Shown piece after piece: positions 1 to 9,085 of a stretch of DNA of 64,000 bases. The position numbers and the translations under genes are program-made. Position 1 is the stretch's first letter. Every line of letters begins with the position of its first letter. The stretch is taken from NCBI GenBank assembly GCA_020635355.1, contig JACJZW010000011.1:1-64000 (forward strand), written 5' to 3'. This stretch comes from Flavobacteriales bacterium. Its GTDB lineage: Bacteria > Bacteroidota > Bacteroidia > NS11-12g > UBA9320. The notes below the pieces were generated by a model. The model ran no database searches. It saw nothing but the letters and a program-made list of their open reading frames with translations, and was not told the origin of the DNA.

Positions 1-43
1 ACGAGGAAGAAGCTTCTGCCTGAGCGGTAATTATCAGAAAATC

Positions 44-2494
44 TTAGTGCTGTACAATCAGCTTAGCAGATTTATTCGCTCCGTTTGCATCGTTCAACCG
101 GAGGATGTAGGTACCATTGGCCAGGTTGGAAACATTCAATGAACCGTTAATCATGGTTCCGGACTGAATAGATTTACCGGATAGATTGATCAGTTCATAG
201 TCACCGGATACTTGACCTTCTATCGTCACAATGTCCATCGCCGGATTAGGGTACAATCTCACTGCCAGCGTTGCTTTCTGCTGTGCCGATGAGAAAATAT
301 CATCATCCAGGTCGGCTACCCACGCCCCTCTTCCAAAAGTGTAAACAAACAACCGTCGATCAGTTGGTCGAAGTCGGAGCATGGTTACATATACATTGGG
401 AATACGTGTTTCCTTCTCCCACCATTTTCCTCCGTTGATCGAAATGTACAACCCATAATCCGTCGCAATCATGAGGTGATTGCTGTTCAAAGGATCTACT
501 TCTATCCAGTTTACCGGAAGGCTGGTTGGAAGGTTGCCACTGATATCCACCCATTCCGGTTCATCCGAATCGGCTTTGAGTATCTTCCACAAACGCGGAA
601 GGGAACTCGCATTGCTGTAAGGTGTGTAAATGGTGGTATAATCATTTGGATCCACTTTGATCTGACCAATGAATCCGCCCTTAGCCTGAACAGGAGAAAG
701 GGTAAACATCTTAAATTCATCCCCAGGAACAGCCGAATTGGCATTGTTCACCCGATAGAGCAAGCCGCTTTGTCCACCAAAAAACAAGGTTGGGTCATTT
801 TCCGGCGTCACTCCCACATTGAAGATATTGCCCGGAATGGCGTTGGTAACCACGGTCCAGGACGATCCCATATTGGATGAGCGAGCCACCACATTCTTGG
901 TTGGAAAGAATATATTCTGGCCGTTAATGGGATTGAGTTCAAACGGGTTAGCAAACCAGAAGTCGGTATGTCCTACTCGTGTAGACAAAGGGGTATAACA
1001 ATTAAACCACGAACTTCCGTTGGCAGAGCGCCGAATGTTTCCATTTTGTGAGGAACCATAAACGATGTTCCCGTCGGATGACACCCCATTCCACATACCA
1101 TCACCGCTCAGCACCTGTGTGAAGGTTGATCCTCCGGTGGTATTCATCGTGGTCCAGTTATCCTGCGCACCAACAATCATCTCATCGCCATCCGGAAAAT
1201 AAAATCCGGCGTAAAACTGGGTTACATTGAGATTGGTGTTGCAGTTAATGGCCGTTGTTCGGGCCGTTGATTTATTGTACTTGTATACCCCGCCATCGGA
1301 AACCGAATAGAAATCACTCGTTCCCGGTACAAAGGTCATATCGTGATAATCTGAATGCGTATTCAGGAGTGATCGCCAGGTTGATCCTCCGTTGGTGGAG
1401 TATTCTGCGGTTACGCCGGCTAACACCACAAAATCAGCATCCGCCGGATCCACGGCGAGTACAAAGTTGTGCCAGATCTGATTGTAACTGGTTTGAGATC
1501 GATTGGATAAACGGGTAAAGGTTTTAGCCGTATCGGTTGATTTATAGACCCCTTCCAGACTTTCCCGATCAGAACCTGCGAACGCTGCATACACCGCGTT
1601 GGGCTGACTTCTACATGGTTCTACCATGATGCGTCCGATACCGGAAGTGGGGAGTCCTGTTGCATTCAACTCCGTAATGACCGGTGTACCAGATGTTTCC
1701 TTAAAGGAATAAATGCCTTTACTCTGCTTGGAAAAGTACACGGTGCCATCCTCCAGAGCGTCCACATCATCAATATCTGTCCCGGATTTAAAAATTTGCT
1801 CATAGGTGATCCCACCATCCTGTGAACGCCACAAGCCAAAGGCAGCTGTGGCCACATAGAAGGTGTTACTATCGGTTCGTGAATGTTCAATGTCCCACGT
1901 GGTATTAAACCCGGGATACTGAAGCGATGAATCCAACTGAAAAAAGGTTTTGCCACCATCAACGGATTTAAAGATGCCGTCTCCATCCCAATTCACATGG
2001 GTGCCGTTATTTCCCTCACCGGTACAGTAATAGAATACATTATAATCAAAGGGGCTTTGCGTAATTCCCGTAATGGAAAGTGTTGCCGCTTCATCGTCCA
2101 ATGCCACCCAATTGGCACCGGCACTTTCAGACACCCACATTCCCCCCGAAACGCCTCCTGTTAACAAGCGGTTGGGGTTTGCGTAATCTACCACCAGGGA
2201 GCGAATCCGTCCTCCAATGTTGGTTGGTCCTACTTCGCGAACTTCCTTAAAGAACTGCGCCTTATTCATCTTTCGGGTTTGATTGCGCCAGGTGCGCCAT
2301 AAACCGGGGGAATACTCTCCGTTCTCGTTCTGTTTCATCTGATAGAACTGCTCGTAGTATCCAGGATGTTCTCCTTCTTCGTACGCTTCGTTTTCGAATT
2401 GATCAGCGTCAGAATGTAGGCTGATCACTATGGTTCCAATGCTGAGAACAGCTATACTCAGCTTGGAAAGGTGGTGAAAAATGTTCTTCTTCAT
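44..2494 (-). CDS. T9SS type A-sorted BNR/VPS10-like beta-propeller protein
   Basis: Predicted exported protein of 816 aa. I start it at the ATG whose product begins MKKNIFHHLSKL, because this gives a typical signal peptide (basic start, then hydrophobic LSIAVLSIGTIVI). An in-frame start 54 bp upstream would bury that signal. The body contains many BNR/Asp-box-like units (S-x-D-x-G-x-T/W, e.g. KSVDGGKTF, RSQDGGITY, YSTNGGSTW, SSNMGSSW, SINGGKWW) spread over about residues 90-730. This is the pattern of sialidase/VPS10-type multi-bladed propellers. The last ~70 residues (LYPNPAMD..., LANGTYILRL..., KLIVQH) form a type A T9SS sorting domain, so the protein should cross the outer membrane by type IX secretion and be anchored or released. 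No catalytic residues of a glycosidase could be assigned; binding or adhesion is as likely as hydrolysis. Confidence 0.85.
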   Translation of the reverse strand: MKKNIFHHLSKLSIAVLSIGTIVISLHSDADQFENEAYEEGEHPGYYEQFYQMKQNENGEYSPGLWRTWRNQTRKMNKAQFFKEVREVGPTNIGGRIRSLVVDYANPNRLLTGGVSGGMWVSESAGANWVALDDEAATLSITGITQSPFDYNVFYYCTGEGNNGTHVNWDGDGIFKSVDGGKTFFQLDSSLQYPGFNTTWDIEHSRTDSNTFYVATAAFGLWRSQDGGITYEQIFKSGTDIDDVDALEDGTVYFSKQSKGIYSFKETSGTPVITELNATGLPTSGIGRIMVEPCRSQPNAVYAAFAGSDRESLEGVYKSTDTAKTFTRLSNRSQTSYNQIWHNFVLAVDPADADFVVLAGVTAEYSTNGGSTWRSLLNTHSDYHDMTFVPGTSDFYSVSDGGVYKYNKSTARTTAINCNTNLNVTQFYAGFYFPDGDEMIVGAQDNWTTMNTTGGSTFTQVLSGDGMWNGVSSDGNIVYGSSQNGNIRRSANGSSWFNCYTPLSTRVGHTDFWFANPFELNPINGQNIFFPTKNVVARSSNMGSSWTVVTNAIPGNIFNVGVTPENDPTLFFGGQSGLLYRVNNANSAVPGDEFKMFTLSPVQAKGGFIGQIKVDPNDYTTIYTPYSNASSLPRLWKILKADSDEPEWVDISGNLPTSLPVNWIEVDPLNSNHLMIATDYGLYISINGGKWWEKETRIPNVYVTMLRLRPTDRRLFVYTFGRGAWVADLDDDIFSSAQQKATLAVRLYPNPAMDIVTIEGQVSGDYELINLSGKSIQSGTMINGSLNVSNLANGTYILRLNDANGANKSAKLIVQH

Positions 2495-2581
2495 ACGTTG
2501 GGGCCACAAAAAAAGCAAATCAAAACCAGAATGGTTTGTCTGGAACACATGCTTCTAAAGGGTATGGCTCTTAATTGACAA

Positions 2582-2610
2582 AGCGAAGCCGGCTTGTATT
2601 CCCCTTCGCT
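2582..2610 (-). terminator. Possible weak terminator after the VOC gene
   Basis: Inverted repeat AGCGAAG / CTTCGCT (7 bp, 15-nt loop) just downstream of the minus-strand VOC gene, followed on that strand by TTTGTC. The stem is good but the U-tract is short, so this is tentative. Confidence 0.4.
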
Positions 2611-2618
2611 CACGATTT

Positions 2619-3677
2619 TTAGTCTTTTTTACGGTTGAGTGAAAGCGCTCCAAGCATCCAATTCGGCAGGGCTTTGCTGGCATTGCGTTTCTTGAGGTTC
2701 AAGTACCAACCCAACTTCTTCATGATGGGGATTTTATGTGTTTCCACAAATTCAATCAGGGTTCCATCGGCATCTTCAATGTAGGTAAAATGACCGGCGG
2801 CTTCTCCCATATCAAAACTACTCGCACTGTCTACGGTAAATGGAAATCCCGCTGCTTCACAATTCACTTGCAATGCGTTCATATCGGTGACATCAAAACA
2901 CAAATGAATGAAGCCCAAATCTCCCCAAAAGCGGTTTTCATAAATTTTCTTGCCGGCCCGGGATTTGTTTTGAACCAATTCAATTTCGGTTGGCCCTAAC
3001 AATCTGCTGAATGCTCCCGAACGCTCACGGCTGTGACGCAGTGCCACCCGCCGATACGTGCAATTCTCCGGATTAATCCCTTCCAGGTCTTCAAAGGTGC
3101 CCGTTTCATCAAACAATATCTGATCATATCCCAACACATCCCGATATAACTTCAACGATGCATCAATGTCCGATACCCCGATGGTAGCCCCGCATACTCC
3201 GCCTGTTACTGCCTTGCTTTTAAGAAAGAAGGTATCAAATTCGATTACCTGAAACAGGTTTCCATATGGATCACGAAGATAAAAGTGCTGTCGGCCATTA
3301 CTATTCTGCTCAATTTTAGGGCTGATCACACATCCCTTTGACTGAAGAAATTTGAAGGCCTCATCGATGTTTCGTGTTTTGATTTTGCACACGTTAATGC
3401 CCAAATCACCATAATACGGCTCAAACGACGGCGGTTGGGGTGTCCGGCTGGTATACTGCCAGATCTCAAATCCTCCTCCACCTTGCATGTTCAACGCCAG
3501 AATGGCATGTCGGTCATGCGGCATCCCCCCGGTATACGGAAGCATCAAACCAGCGGTGGCTGCTTCTTCAAAAATGGGTACATCCATTCCTAGATGATTT
3601 CGATACCACTTCCACGCCTGGTGGACATCGGGAATTCCGATTCCCATCTGCTGAATTCCGCTAATCATGTGGGCCAT
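2619..3677 (-). CDS. VOC-family protein with two glyoxalase/dioxygenase-like domains
   Basis: 352-aa cytosolic protein made of two vicinal-oxygen-chelate modules. The first (about residues 5-150) opens IQQMGIGIPDVHQAWKWY and closes RDPYGNLFQVIEF. The second (about 160-315) opens GATIGVSDIDASLKLYRDVLGY and closes EDADGTLIEFVETH. These are the usual start and end signatures of VOC domains (lyases, dioxygenases, isomerases); the Glu of FQVIEF and IEFVET is where a metal ligand normally sits. The ~40-residue tail is basic. It lies directly upstream of nothing else on its strand and downstream of a short-chain dehydrogenase with a 37-bp gap, so co-transcription with that oxidoreductase is plausible. 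The substrate cannot be told from sequence. A start three codons later is possible. Confidence 0.8.
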   Translation of the reverse strand: MAHMISGIQQMGIGIPDVHQAWKWYRNHLGMDVPIFEEAATAGLMLPYTGGMPHDRHAILALNMQGGGGFEIWQYTSRTPQPPSFEPYYGDLGINVCKIKTRNIDEAFKFLQSKGCVISPKIEQNSNGRQHFYLRDPYGNLFQVIEFDTFFLKSKAVTGGVCGATIGVSDIDASLKLYRDVLGYDQILFDETGTFEDLEGINPENCTYRRVALRHSRERSGAFSRLLGPTEIELVQNKSRAGKKIYENRFWGDLGFIHLCFDVTDMNALQVNCEAAGFPFTVDSASSFDMGEAAGHFTYIEDADGTLIEFVETHKIPIMKKLGWYLNLKKRNASKALPNWMLGALSLNRKKD

Positions 3678-3714
3678 AGCTTATGTCTTGCTGATTTGTT
3701 TGTTGATTATTGTT

Positions 3715-4506
3715 CTATTTCGGGTTGATGTTCGGAGCAATGCGCCAGAATAATGCCGGCAGCCATCGATAGATGTAAACCAGCAGCATTTCCGTACCTC
3801 CAACCAGGATTTTACGTTTCTTTTTTTGGATTCCGCGATGAATACGGTGGGCGCATTTCATCACATCCATCCCTTTTGCCAGGCCCCGATCCATTTCATT
3901 ATTGGGCGTTCCATCGGCCGTAATCGCACTCTTTGAAATTTCCGTTCGAATTCTTCCCGGATAAACCACGGATGTGAGAATATTATGTTTCAGATTTTCT
4001 AAGCCCAACGTTTCAAAGAAACCGGCAACGGCGTGCTTGCTGGCGGAGTAGGCACTCCGAAGTGGAAATCCAAAAATTCCCGATATACTGGAGATCACAA
4101 CCAATTGCCCGCCTCCTTTTTCGATCATCCAGGGCAATACTTCCTTGGTGAGTTCAACGGTTCCAAAAAAATTGACTTCAAAAATTTGCCGATCCACCTC
4201 TATGGGCGTATCTATCACCAAAGAACGCTGACTTACACCGCCATTGTTGATCAGGACATCTACCCGATCCACTTCCAAACGTGCCGCTTTTACAGCAAAT
4301 CCGATGGAATTGGGTTTGGCCAGATCAAGCGGAATCACATGACAGGTGGCACCGACCTCCCGGCATTCCGTAGCCACGACGTCCAGCACTTCTTTCCTCC
4401 GACCGGACAAAATAATCGTTGCACCCGATCGCGCATACGTCAGACACAGGGCTTTCCCAATCCCGGAACCTGCGCCCGTGATCCAAACGGTTTGCCCCGT
4501 TGTCAT
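3715..4506 (-). CDS. Short-chain dehydrogenase/reductase (SDR family)
   Basis: 263-aa classical SDR. The Rossmann glycine motif TGAGSGIG is at residues 10-17, the NNGG motif at 87-90, and the catalytic Ser (~140, in VVISSISG), Tyr153 and Lys157 (YSASK) are all present, so it should be an active NAD(P)-dependent oxidoreductase. The C-terminus (WLPALFWRIAPNINPK) is hydrophobic and basic, as in DHRS7-like lipid- or membrane-associated SDRs. It is separated by 6 bp from the upstream coiled-coil membrane protein and sits 37 bp before the VOC gene, suggesting one transcript. The substrate is unknown. Confidence 0.88.
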   Translation of the reverse strand: MTTGQTVWITGAGSGIGKALCLTYARSGATIILSGRRKEVLDVVATECREVGATCHVIPLDLAKPNSIGFAVKAARLEVDRVDVLINNGGVSQRSLVIDTPIEVDRQIFEVNFFGTVELTKEVLPWMIEKGGGQLVVISSISGIFGFPLRSAYSASKHAVAGFFETLGLENLKHNILTSVVYPGRIRTEISKSAITADGTPNNEMDRGLAKGMDVMKCAHRIHRGIQKKKRKILVGGTEMLLVYIYRWLPALFWRIAPNINPK

Positions 4507-4512
4507 TCGCTA

Positions 4513-5442
4513 TTACTTCAGATTAAATCCTGCCTTGCCAATGATGGCATCGTCACAGAAAATATAGGCTTCATAATCACCAGGAATCATTGCCGGCGAT
4601 TTATCCCAATAGAAGGTAATCTCCTCACCTTCGTTTCGAAAGTTGAAGGATTGTTTAGCCGTGTAAAGTGACTCTTCACCCTGGAAGGTAAACTGACCCG
4701 ATCCGCGTTCCTCGTTGTGCAGAGGCGACTTAGATGGGGTGATAATTTTGAGGTAGGCGGTTCGTGTTCCCTTTTCGGCAACATCGTTCTTCGCCAATCG
4801 GAACCATACGCGAATTTTATCCGCTCTGGAAAGTCGGTTTACCTCCTTTTCCTTATTGGTACCTTTGGTCTTCACGGCGGCTGCCTGTATAAAGTCCACT
4901 TTTAAGATGGAACCGATGCGCACCTTTTCATTGGCCGCGGCCAACTCCGTAAACAGTTCTTCCTGTTTCTGCTGTTGATCCTTGATCTGCTGATCTCTTG
5001 CATACACCTCATCCTCAAGGAATTCCGTCATCTTACTCAATGAATCAATTTGATGTTCATAGGAATTGATGCGGGTTTGAAGCAGGGCAATTTCGTCCTG
5101 AAGTTTTTTCACCTGAGCTTTTGAGATGTTTTTGTCCCGCAGCATGGCACGGATCTGCGCGATTTTATTGTCTACCTCCTTGTTGCGCTCAACAATGATG
5201 CTGTCCAGCTGGCGGTTCTTCCCCTGATAGTCTTCCAACTGTAAGCTCATCTGATCCAGATCGCTTTCCAGTTTAGTGACTTCTTCTGTGAGATCTTCAT
5301 TGGTCTCCTCTGCCTGGGTTAATTTCTTCTCATTGTTGATCAAGTTGAAGATCAAAACTCCATTGATCAGGAACAATGCGATGATGATAATGAACAGATA
5401 TAACCTACTGCGCTTATCCTTCTCTTCGTTTTTCAGTGTCAT
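4513..5442 (-). CDS. Membrane-anchored coiled-coil protein of unknown function
   Basis: 309 aa. A basic N-terminus is followed by one transmembrane segment (about residues 14-34, YLFIIIIALFLINGVLIFNL), then a long heptad-rich coiled coil (about 38-170, rich in E/K/Q/L), then a beta-rich C-terminal domain (about 175-309, with VDFIQAAAVKTKG, IRVWFRLAKND and a terminal GDYEAYIFCDDAIIGKAGFNL). The topology predicts a periplasmic coiled coil and domain on a membrane stalk. I do not recognise a named family, although proteins of this layout are common in Bacteroidota. First gene of a probable three-gene unit with the SDR and VOC genes. Confidence 0.75.
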   Translation of the reverse strand: MTLKNEEKDKRSRLYLFIIIIALFLINGVLIFNLINNEKKLTQAEETNEDLTEEVTKLESDLDQMSLQLEDYQGKNRQLDSIIVERNKEVDNKIAQIRAMLRDKNISKAQVKKLQDEIALLQTRINSYEHQIDSLSKMTEFLEDEVYARDQQIKDQQQKQEELFTELAAANEKVRIGSILKVDFIQAAAVKTKGTNKEKEVNRLSRADKIRVWFRLAKNDVAEKGTRTAYLKIITPSKSPLHNEERGSGQFTFQGEESLYTAKQSFNFRNEGEEITFYWDKSPAMIPGDYEAYIFCDDAIIGKAGFNLK

Positions 5443-5953
5443 AAATTACTCGTCGATGGCCTCTTTCGGAATTTTACAAAGCTATGAAATATGAAGGATT
5501 TTACGTAACTATTTGGCAGCAGATCAATTGGTTCTCCTTCCATCCGACGTTCGGTAAATTTCCTAACGGCTACACCATCCCTTTAAAAGTTATCCCAACG
5601 GATGAAAGAACGGAACAGCCGCGCTGAACGCTGAGGGCCAAATACCCGTACAAAAGCCTCATTATCTTTATGTTAACTTTTTCATCCGTTACAAAACCTG
5701 GCCTTCCCATCCTATTTTTATGTCCAAAGAATCATTCAACCCTTAGTTTCTCTAAGGTCGCGTTCCGTTTAATTGACGCTTAATTGTTTGGTAATCTGAG
5801 CACAATACCGTTAAATTAGCCGATGTATCACCTTTTTTGGTGATGCCGCATAGGTAAAAACACCTAGTAAGGCCTCCTCATAATGGATGATTTGCTTCGA
5901 GTTTGAACCGAATGTTGTCCGGTTATTCAGGCGTGTGATATCCCGACATCAAC
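5443..5953. other. Intergenic region with two tandem hairpins
   Basis: About 510 bp between divergent genes with no convincing ORF. It contains two closely spaced perfect inverted repeats: ATCACC-TTTTTT-GGTGAT (5827-5844) and TAGGT-(6 nt)-ACCTA (5851-5866), about 90 bp before the small ORF at 5954. They could be a structured leader, or a terminator for an upstream unannotated transcript. Otherwise I see nothing recognisable, and no tRNA. Confidence 0.4.
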
Positions 5954-6169
5954 ATGGAAAAAGAAAAACACATTGATTTGGTTCTCGGTGGACTGATTCC
6001 ACCCACGGAAATTGATCACCTTCCGGCAAAGGAAGAGATCGATCCGCTTTCAGCAAAGCGCTTTGTTAAGGGGCGAAAGGTTCACGATCCCGTGGCCGCT
6101 GCGTTCATTTGTCAGGCCTTGTGCCTGGAGCAAGAAGCGGAAGCGTTGGGTTTGCTGAATCACCACTGA
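5954..6169 (+). CDS. Small hypothetical protein
   Basis: 71-aa ORF with an ATG start, acidic and basic residues mixed, and no signal peptide or membrane segment. The repeated motif EIDHLPAKEEIDPLSAKR suggests an internal duplication (EIDxLxAK twice). No family recognised. Support is limited to an isolated position between two real genes, a plausible composition (CxALCLEQEAEALGLL helix at the C-terminus) and lack of a competing ORF. It may be a small orphan gene or spurious. Confidence 0.4.
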   Translation: MEKEKHIDLVLGGLIPPTEIDHLPAKEEIDPLSAKRFVKGRKVHDPVAAAFICQALCLEQEAEALGLLNHH

Positions 6170-6297
6170 TCGCATACTCATCGTTCTTTTCCAACTATCA
6201 CCCCGGTAGTTGATGGTTGTATCGACTCTTCTTTTTGGGACCCACCATTACCCTGAACGTGCCAACACGATTTAACCCATAACTTCGTTCATCCTTT

Positions 6298-6960
6298 GTG
6301 CGTAGATTGAAGATTCCCCGTTTCCAATTGGTCTCATTCCGATCCATCACGGATTTCCTTCTGTTGATGTTCTGCATCACGTTGCTGGCCGATACCTGGG
6401 TTAGCAACCAGGCGTATGATGCCACCTACAACCAACTGGATCACCTTCCAGCCAATCGGGTTGGGTTACTCCTGGGTACTTCAAAATACGGATCCGGAGG
6501 GCATGTGAACAGCTATTACCGCAACCGGCTGAAAGCCGCTTTTGAGCTCTACACATCCGGAAAGGTAGAATACATCCTGGTAAGTGGCGATAACGGAAGC
6601 ATTTACTACGATGAACCTACGACCATGAAAAAGGACCTTGTTCGCATGGGAATTCCCGAAGACCACATTTATCTGGATTATGCCGGCTTCCGTACACTGG
6701 ATTCCGTGGTTCGTTCCAAGGTTATCTTTGGTCAAACATCCATCACCATTATCTCTCAACGTTTTCACAATGAACGAGCCCTGGTGTTGGCTAGAATGAA
6801 CGGAATCAACGCCGTAGCGTACAATGCTCCGGATGTTGGATTTCGATTTGGTCTAAAAACCCAACTTCGTGAAAAATTGGCCCGGGTTAAACTGATCATC
6901 GATCTCGTTACGCTTAAAAAGCCCAAATTTGGCGGACCTCCTGTGAGTATTGGTGGATAA
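6298..6960 (+). CDS. SanA/YdcF-like DUF218 membrane protein
   Basis: 220 aa; the start used is GTG (a TTG four codons in is the alternative). One N-terminal transmembrane segment (about residues 17-35, ITDFLLLMFCITLLADTWV) is followed by a DUF218 domain: VGLLLGTSKYG, NSYYRNRLKAAFELYTSGKV, ILVSGDNGS, DEPTTMKKDLVRMGIPEDHIYLDYAGFRTLDS and ITIISQRFHNERALVLA. This order matches SanA, the E. coli protein linked to vancomycin exclusion and envelope barrier function. Most of the protein should face the periplasm. The following genes (metallophosphoesterase, glycosyltransferase) also suggest envelope work but lie 190 bp away. Confidence 0.82.
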   Translation: MRRLKIPRFQLVSFRSITDFLLLMFCITLLADTWVSNQAYDATYNQLDHLPANRVGLLLGTSKYGSGGHVNSYYRNRLKAAFELYTSGKVEYILVSGDNGSIYYDEPTTMKKDLVRMGIPEDHIYLDYAGFRTLDSVVRSKVIFGQTSITIISQRFHNERALVLARMNGINAVAYNAPDVGFRFGLKTQLREKLARVKLIIDLVTLKKPKFGGPPVSIGG

Positions 6961-7148
6961 ACCCACCACAAAATCCGAATGTCACCTCTTCTTTTCATCT
7001 GACCTTCAGCCTCTTAAAGCACAAAGTGTCCAGTTCAACTCACAATGTGCGTGGGTGACCTTTCGGTAAGTTCTTATTCATTTACCCGTAATACTGCGAA
7101 TCGTCCTTTGTTCCCAGCATACCCGTAATCCAGGTGTGCTGCAACAAG

Positions 7149-8027
7149 ATGAAAAAGGCTAAAAAACGAAAGGTCGACGTGGTGGTACTATCGGACATCC
7201 ATCTGGGCACCTACGGCTCCAGACCAAAGGAACTTCTGAATTACCTGCGAACCATAAAACCGAAAACCATCATCCTGAACGGTGACATCATTGATATGTG
7301 GCAGTTCTCGAAGCGGTACTTCCCCAAAAGTCACATGCAAATTTTGCTATGGCTGGCCAAGCAAATTACCCGCGGCACCACCACCTACTACATTACCGGG
7401 AATCACGATGAGATGCTTCGTCGGTTTGTGGGACTTAAAATGGGGTCTCTCCGCATCGTGAATAAGGTTGTTTTGGAGCTGGACGACAAAAAAGCATGGT
7501 TTTTCCACGGTGATGTGTTCGATGTAACCATGCGCTACTCCAAGTGGTTGGCTAAACTGGGCGGGTTGGGCTATGACCTGCTTATCGTGATTAACACTTT
7601 GGTGAACTGGGTCAGTGAACGGCTGCTGGGACGTCGGTTTTCACTTTCAAAACGCATTAAAAACTCGGTTAAGAGCGCCGTTAAATTCATCTCGGATTTC
7701 GAGAACACGGCCATTGACATAGCCTTCACCAAGCAGTATGACTATGTGGTATGCGGCCACATCCATCACCCTCAGATTCGGGTTGAACATCGGGGTGAAC
7801 AGAATGTCACCTACCTGAATTCAGGCGATTGGGTGGAGAACCTCACAGCATTGGAATACCATAAAGGAGAGTGGAGCATCTATGACTATCAGTTGGATGA
7901 GACCGTCCGAAACATTGACCCATTAAACCTCTCCGATACCGATTTAACCCGAGCAGTTGCCCATCCAAAAGATCTGTTTGAACAGTTGCTCCGGGAGTTT
8001 CAATTTATAGAAGACCAACCAGCATGA
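7149..8027 (+). CDS. LpxH-like metallophosphoesterase (UDP-2,3-diacylglucosamine pyrophosphatase-related)
   Basis: 292 aa from the ATG of MKKAKKRKVD; a GTG 15 bp upstream is less likely. It carries all the calcineurin-type dinuclear metal motifs in order: D16-x-H18 (SDIHLG), G45-D46 (NGDIID), G-N-H-D at 84-87, H in FFHGDVFD, and GHIHHP near residue 200. The family acts on phosphate or pyrophosphate esters, and the closest well-known relatives are LpxH-type UDP-diacylglucosamine hydrolases of lipid A synthesis. True LpxH is usually shorter, so I do not assign the symbol. Its stop overlaps the start of the next gene (ATGA), which implies translational coupling with a glycosyltransferase. Confidence 0.85.
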   Translation: MKKAKKRKVDVVVLSDIHLGTYGSRPKELLNYLRTIKPKTIILNGDIIDMWQFSKRYFPKSHMQILLWLAKQITRGTTTYYITGNHDEMLRRFVGLKMGSLRIVNKVVLELDDKKAWFFHGDVFDVTMRYSKWLAKLGGLGYDLLIVINTLVNWVSERLLGRRFSLSKRIKNSVKSAVKFISDFENTAIDIAFTKQYDYVVCGHIHHPQIRVEHRGEQNVTYLNSGDWVENLTALEYHKGEWSIYDYQLDETVRNIDPLNLSDTDLTRAVAHPKDLFEQLLREFQFIEDQPA

Positions 8028-9082
8028 AAGTATTGTATGCCATCCAAGGCACCGGAAACGGTCATATCAGCCGGGCGTTGGATCTCGTCCCCCGATTTAA
8101 AAAACGCGTTGATTGCGATGTCATGATTAGCGGTATTCAGGCCGATATTGTTGCCCCATTTGAGATGAACCACCGATGTCAGGGCATGAGTTTCATTTTC
8201 GGCAAAACCGGAGGAATCAATTATGTATCAACCCTCCAACGCACCAGCATTTTTAGTCTGTTACACGAAATCAACCACTTCCCCATTGAGCAATACGATG
8301 CGGTGATCAACGATTTTGAGCCCGTTACATCCTGGGCCGCTAAACTAAAAAATATACCCTGCATTTCACTGAGTCATCAATCGGCGGTATTGGGCCCCAA
8401 TGCACCCAAACCGAAGTCCGGTGGCTTCCTGGCAAAGCAGGTTCTGAAACGATACGCACCATGTGATTATGCATTGGGTTTTCACTTTGATACGTATGAT
8501 GAACAAACCTTCTCACCCATCATCCGGAATCGCGTTCGCCAACAACCCATTACCAATAACGGCCACTATACCGTTTATCTTCCGGCATACAGCGACGAAC
8601 GAATTATCCGACAGCTCCGGCACTTTGGCGACCTAAAGTGGGAAGTGTTCTCCAAACACACCCGCACCCATTATCAGGTAGATAACGTTTTCATCCAACC
8701 CATCGAAAACGAGGCGTTTGTAAACAGCATGGCCTCGTCTGAAGGTGTGTTGTGCGGAGCCGGGTTTGAGACGCCCGCCGAAGCCCTTTACATGGGTAAG
8801 AAATTGATGGTAATTCCCATGAAGAGTCAGTATGAGCAGCATTGCAATGCCGCCGGGCTCAAAGTACTTGGCATACCTGTAATCAACGGATTTGGGGACG
8901 CCGAGTTGCACCCCATTGCCGATTGGCTCATGGAAAAATCCAGGCTGCAAATCAACTACCCGGACAACGCACAACGCGTGGTTGACCGGGTAATCGGATT
9001 TACACGCGAATTATTAGGGAACCATCAAGCCGTTCAACATGAGATGGGTGATCTGAACGAAATGAAGGCCACCGGAAGCTAG
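8024..9082 (+). CDS. MurG-like GT-B glycosyltransferase
   Basis: 352 aa. The N-terminal GTGNGHISRALDLVPRF (residues ~9-25) is the glycine-rich acceptor-domain loop of MurG/MGDG-synthase-type GT-B enzymes. The C-terminal half has the donor-site pattern: a Gly-rich segment GVLCGAGFETPAEALYMGKKLMVIPMKSQYEQHCNA (~245-280), equivalent to the GGxxT...E...P...P...QxxNA region. It resembles a conserved family annotated simply as glycosyltransferase in Bacteroidota and archaea. It starts inside the stop of the metallophosphoesterase gene. The pair probably makes or remodels a glycolipid or sugar-phosphate at the inner membrane. It ends 3 bp from the convergent TonB-receptor gene. Confidence 0.8.
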   Translation: MKVLYAIQGTGNGHISRALDLVPRFKKRVDCDVMISGIQADIVAPFEMNHRCQGMSFIFGKTGGINYVSTLQRTSIFSLLHEINHFPIEQYDAVINDFEPVTSWAAKLKNIPCISLSHQSAVLGPNAPKPKSGGFLAKQVLKRYAPCDYALGFHFDTYDEQTFSPIIRNRVRQQPITNNGHYTVYLPAYSDERIIRQLRHFGDLKWEVFSKHTRTHYQVDNVFIQPIENEAFVNSMASSEGVLCGAGFETPAEALYMGKKLMVIPMKSQYEQHCNAAGLKVLGIPVINGFGDAELHPIADWLMEKSRLQINYPDNAQRVVDRVIGFTRELLGNHQAVQHEMGDLNEMKATGS

Positions 9083-9085
9083 GGC

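Noticed and set aside
5885..5925. A T-arm-like sequence (TTCGG-TTCAAAC-TCGAA on the minus strand) suggesting a tRNA
   Set aside because: No acceptor stem, D-arm or anticodon arm can be built around it; chance similarity.
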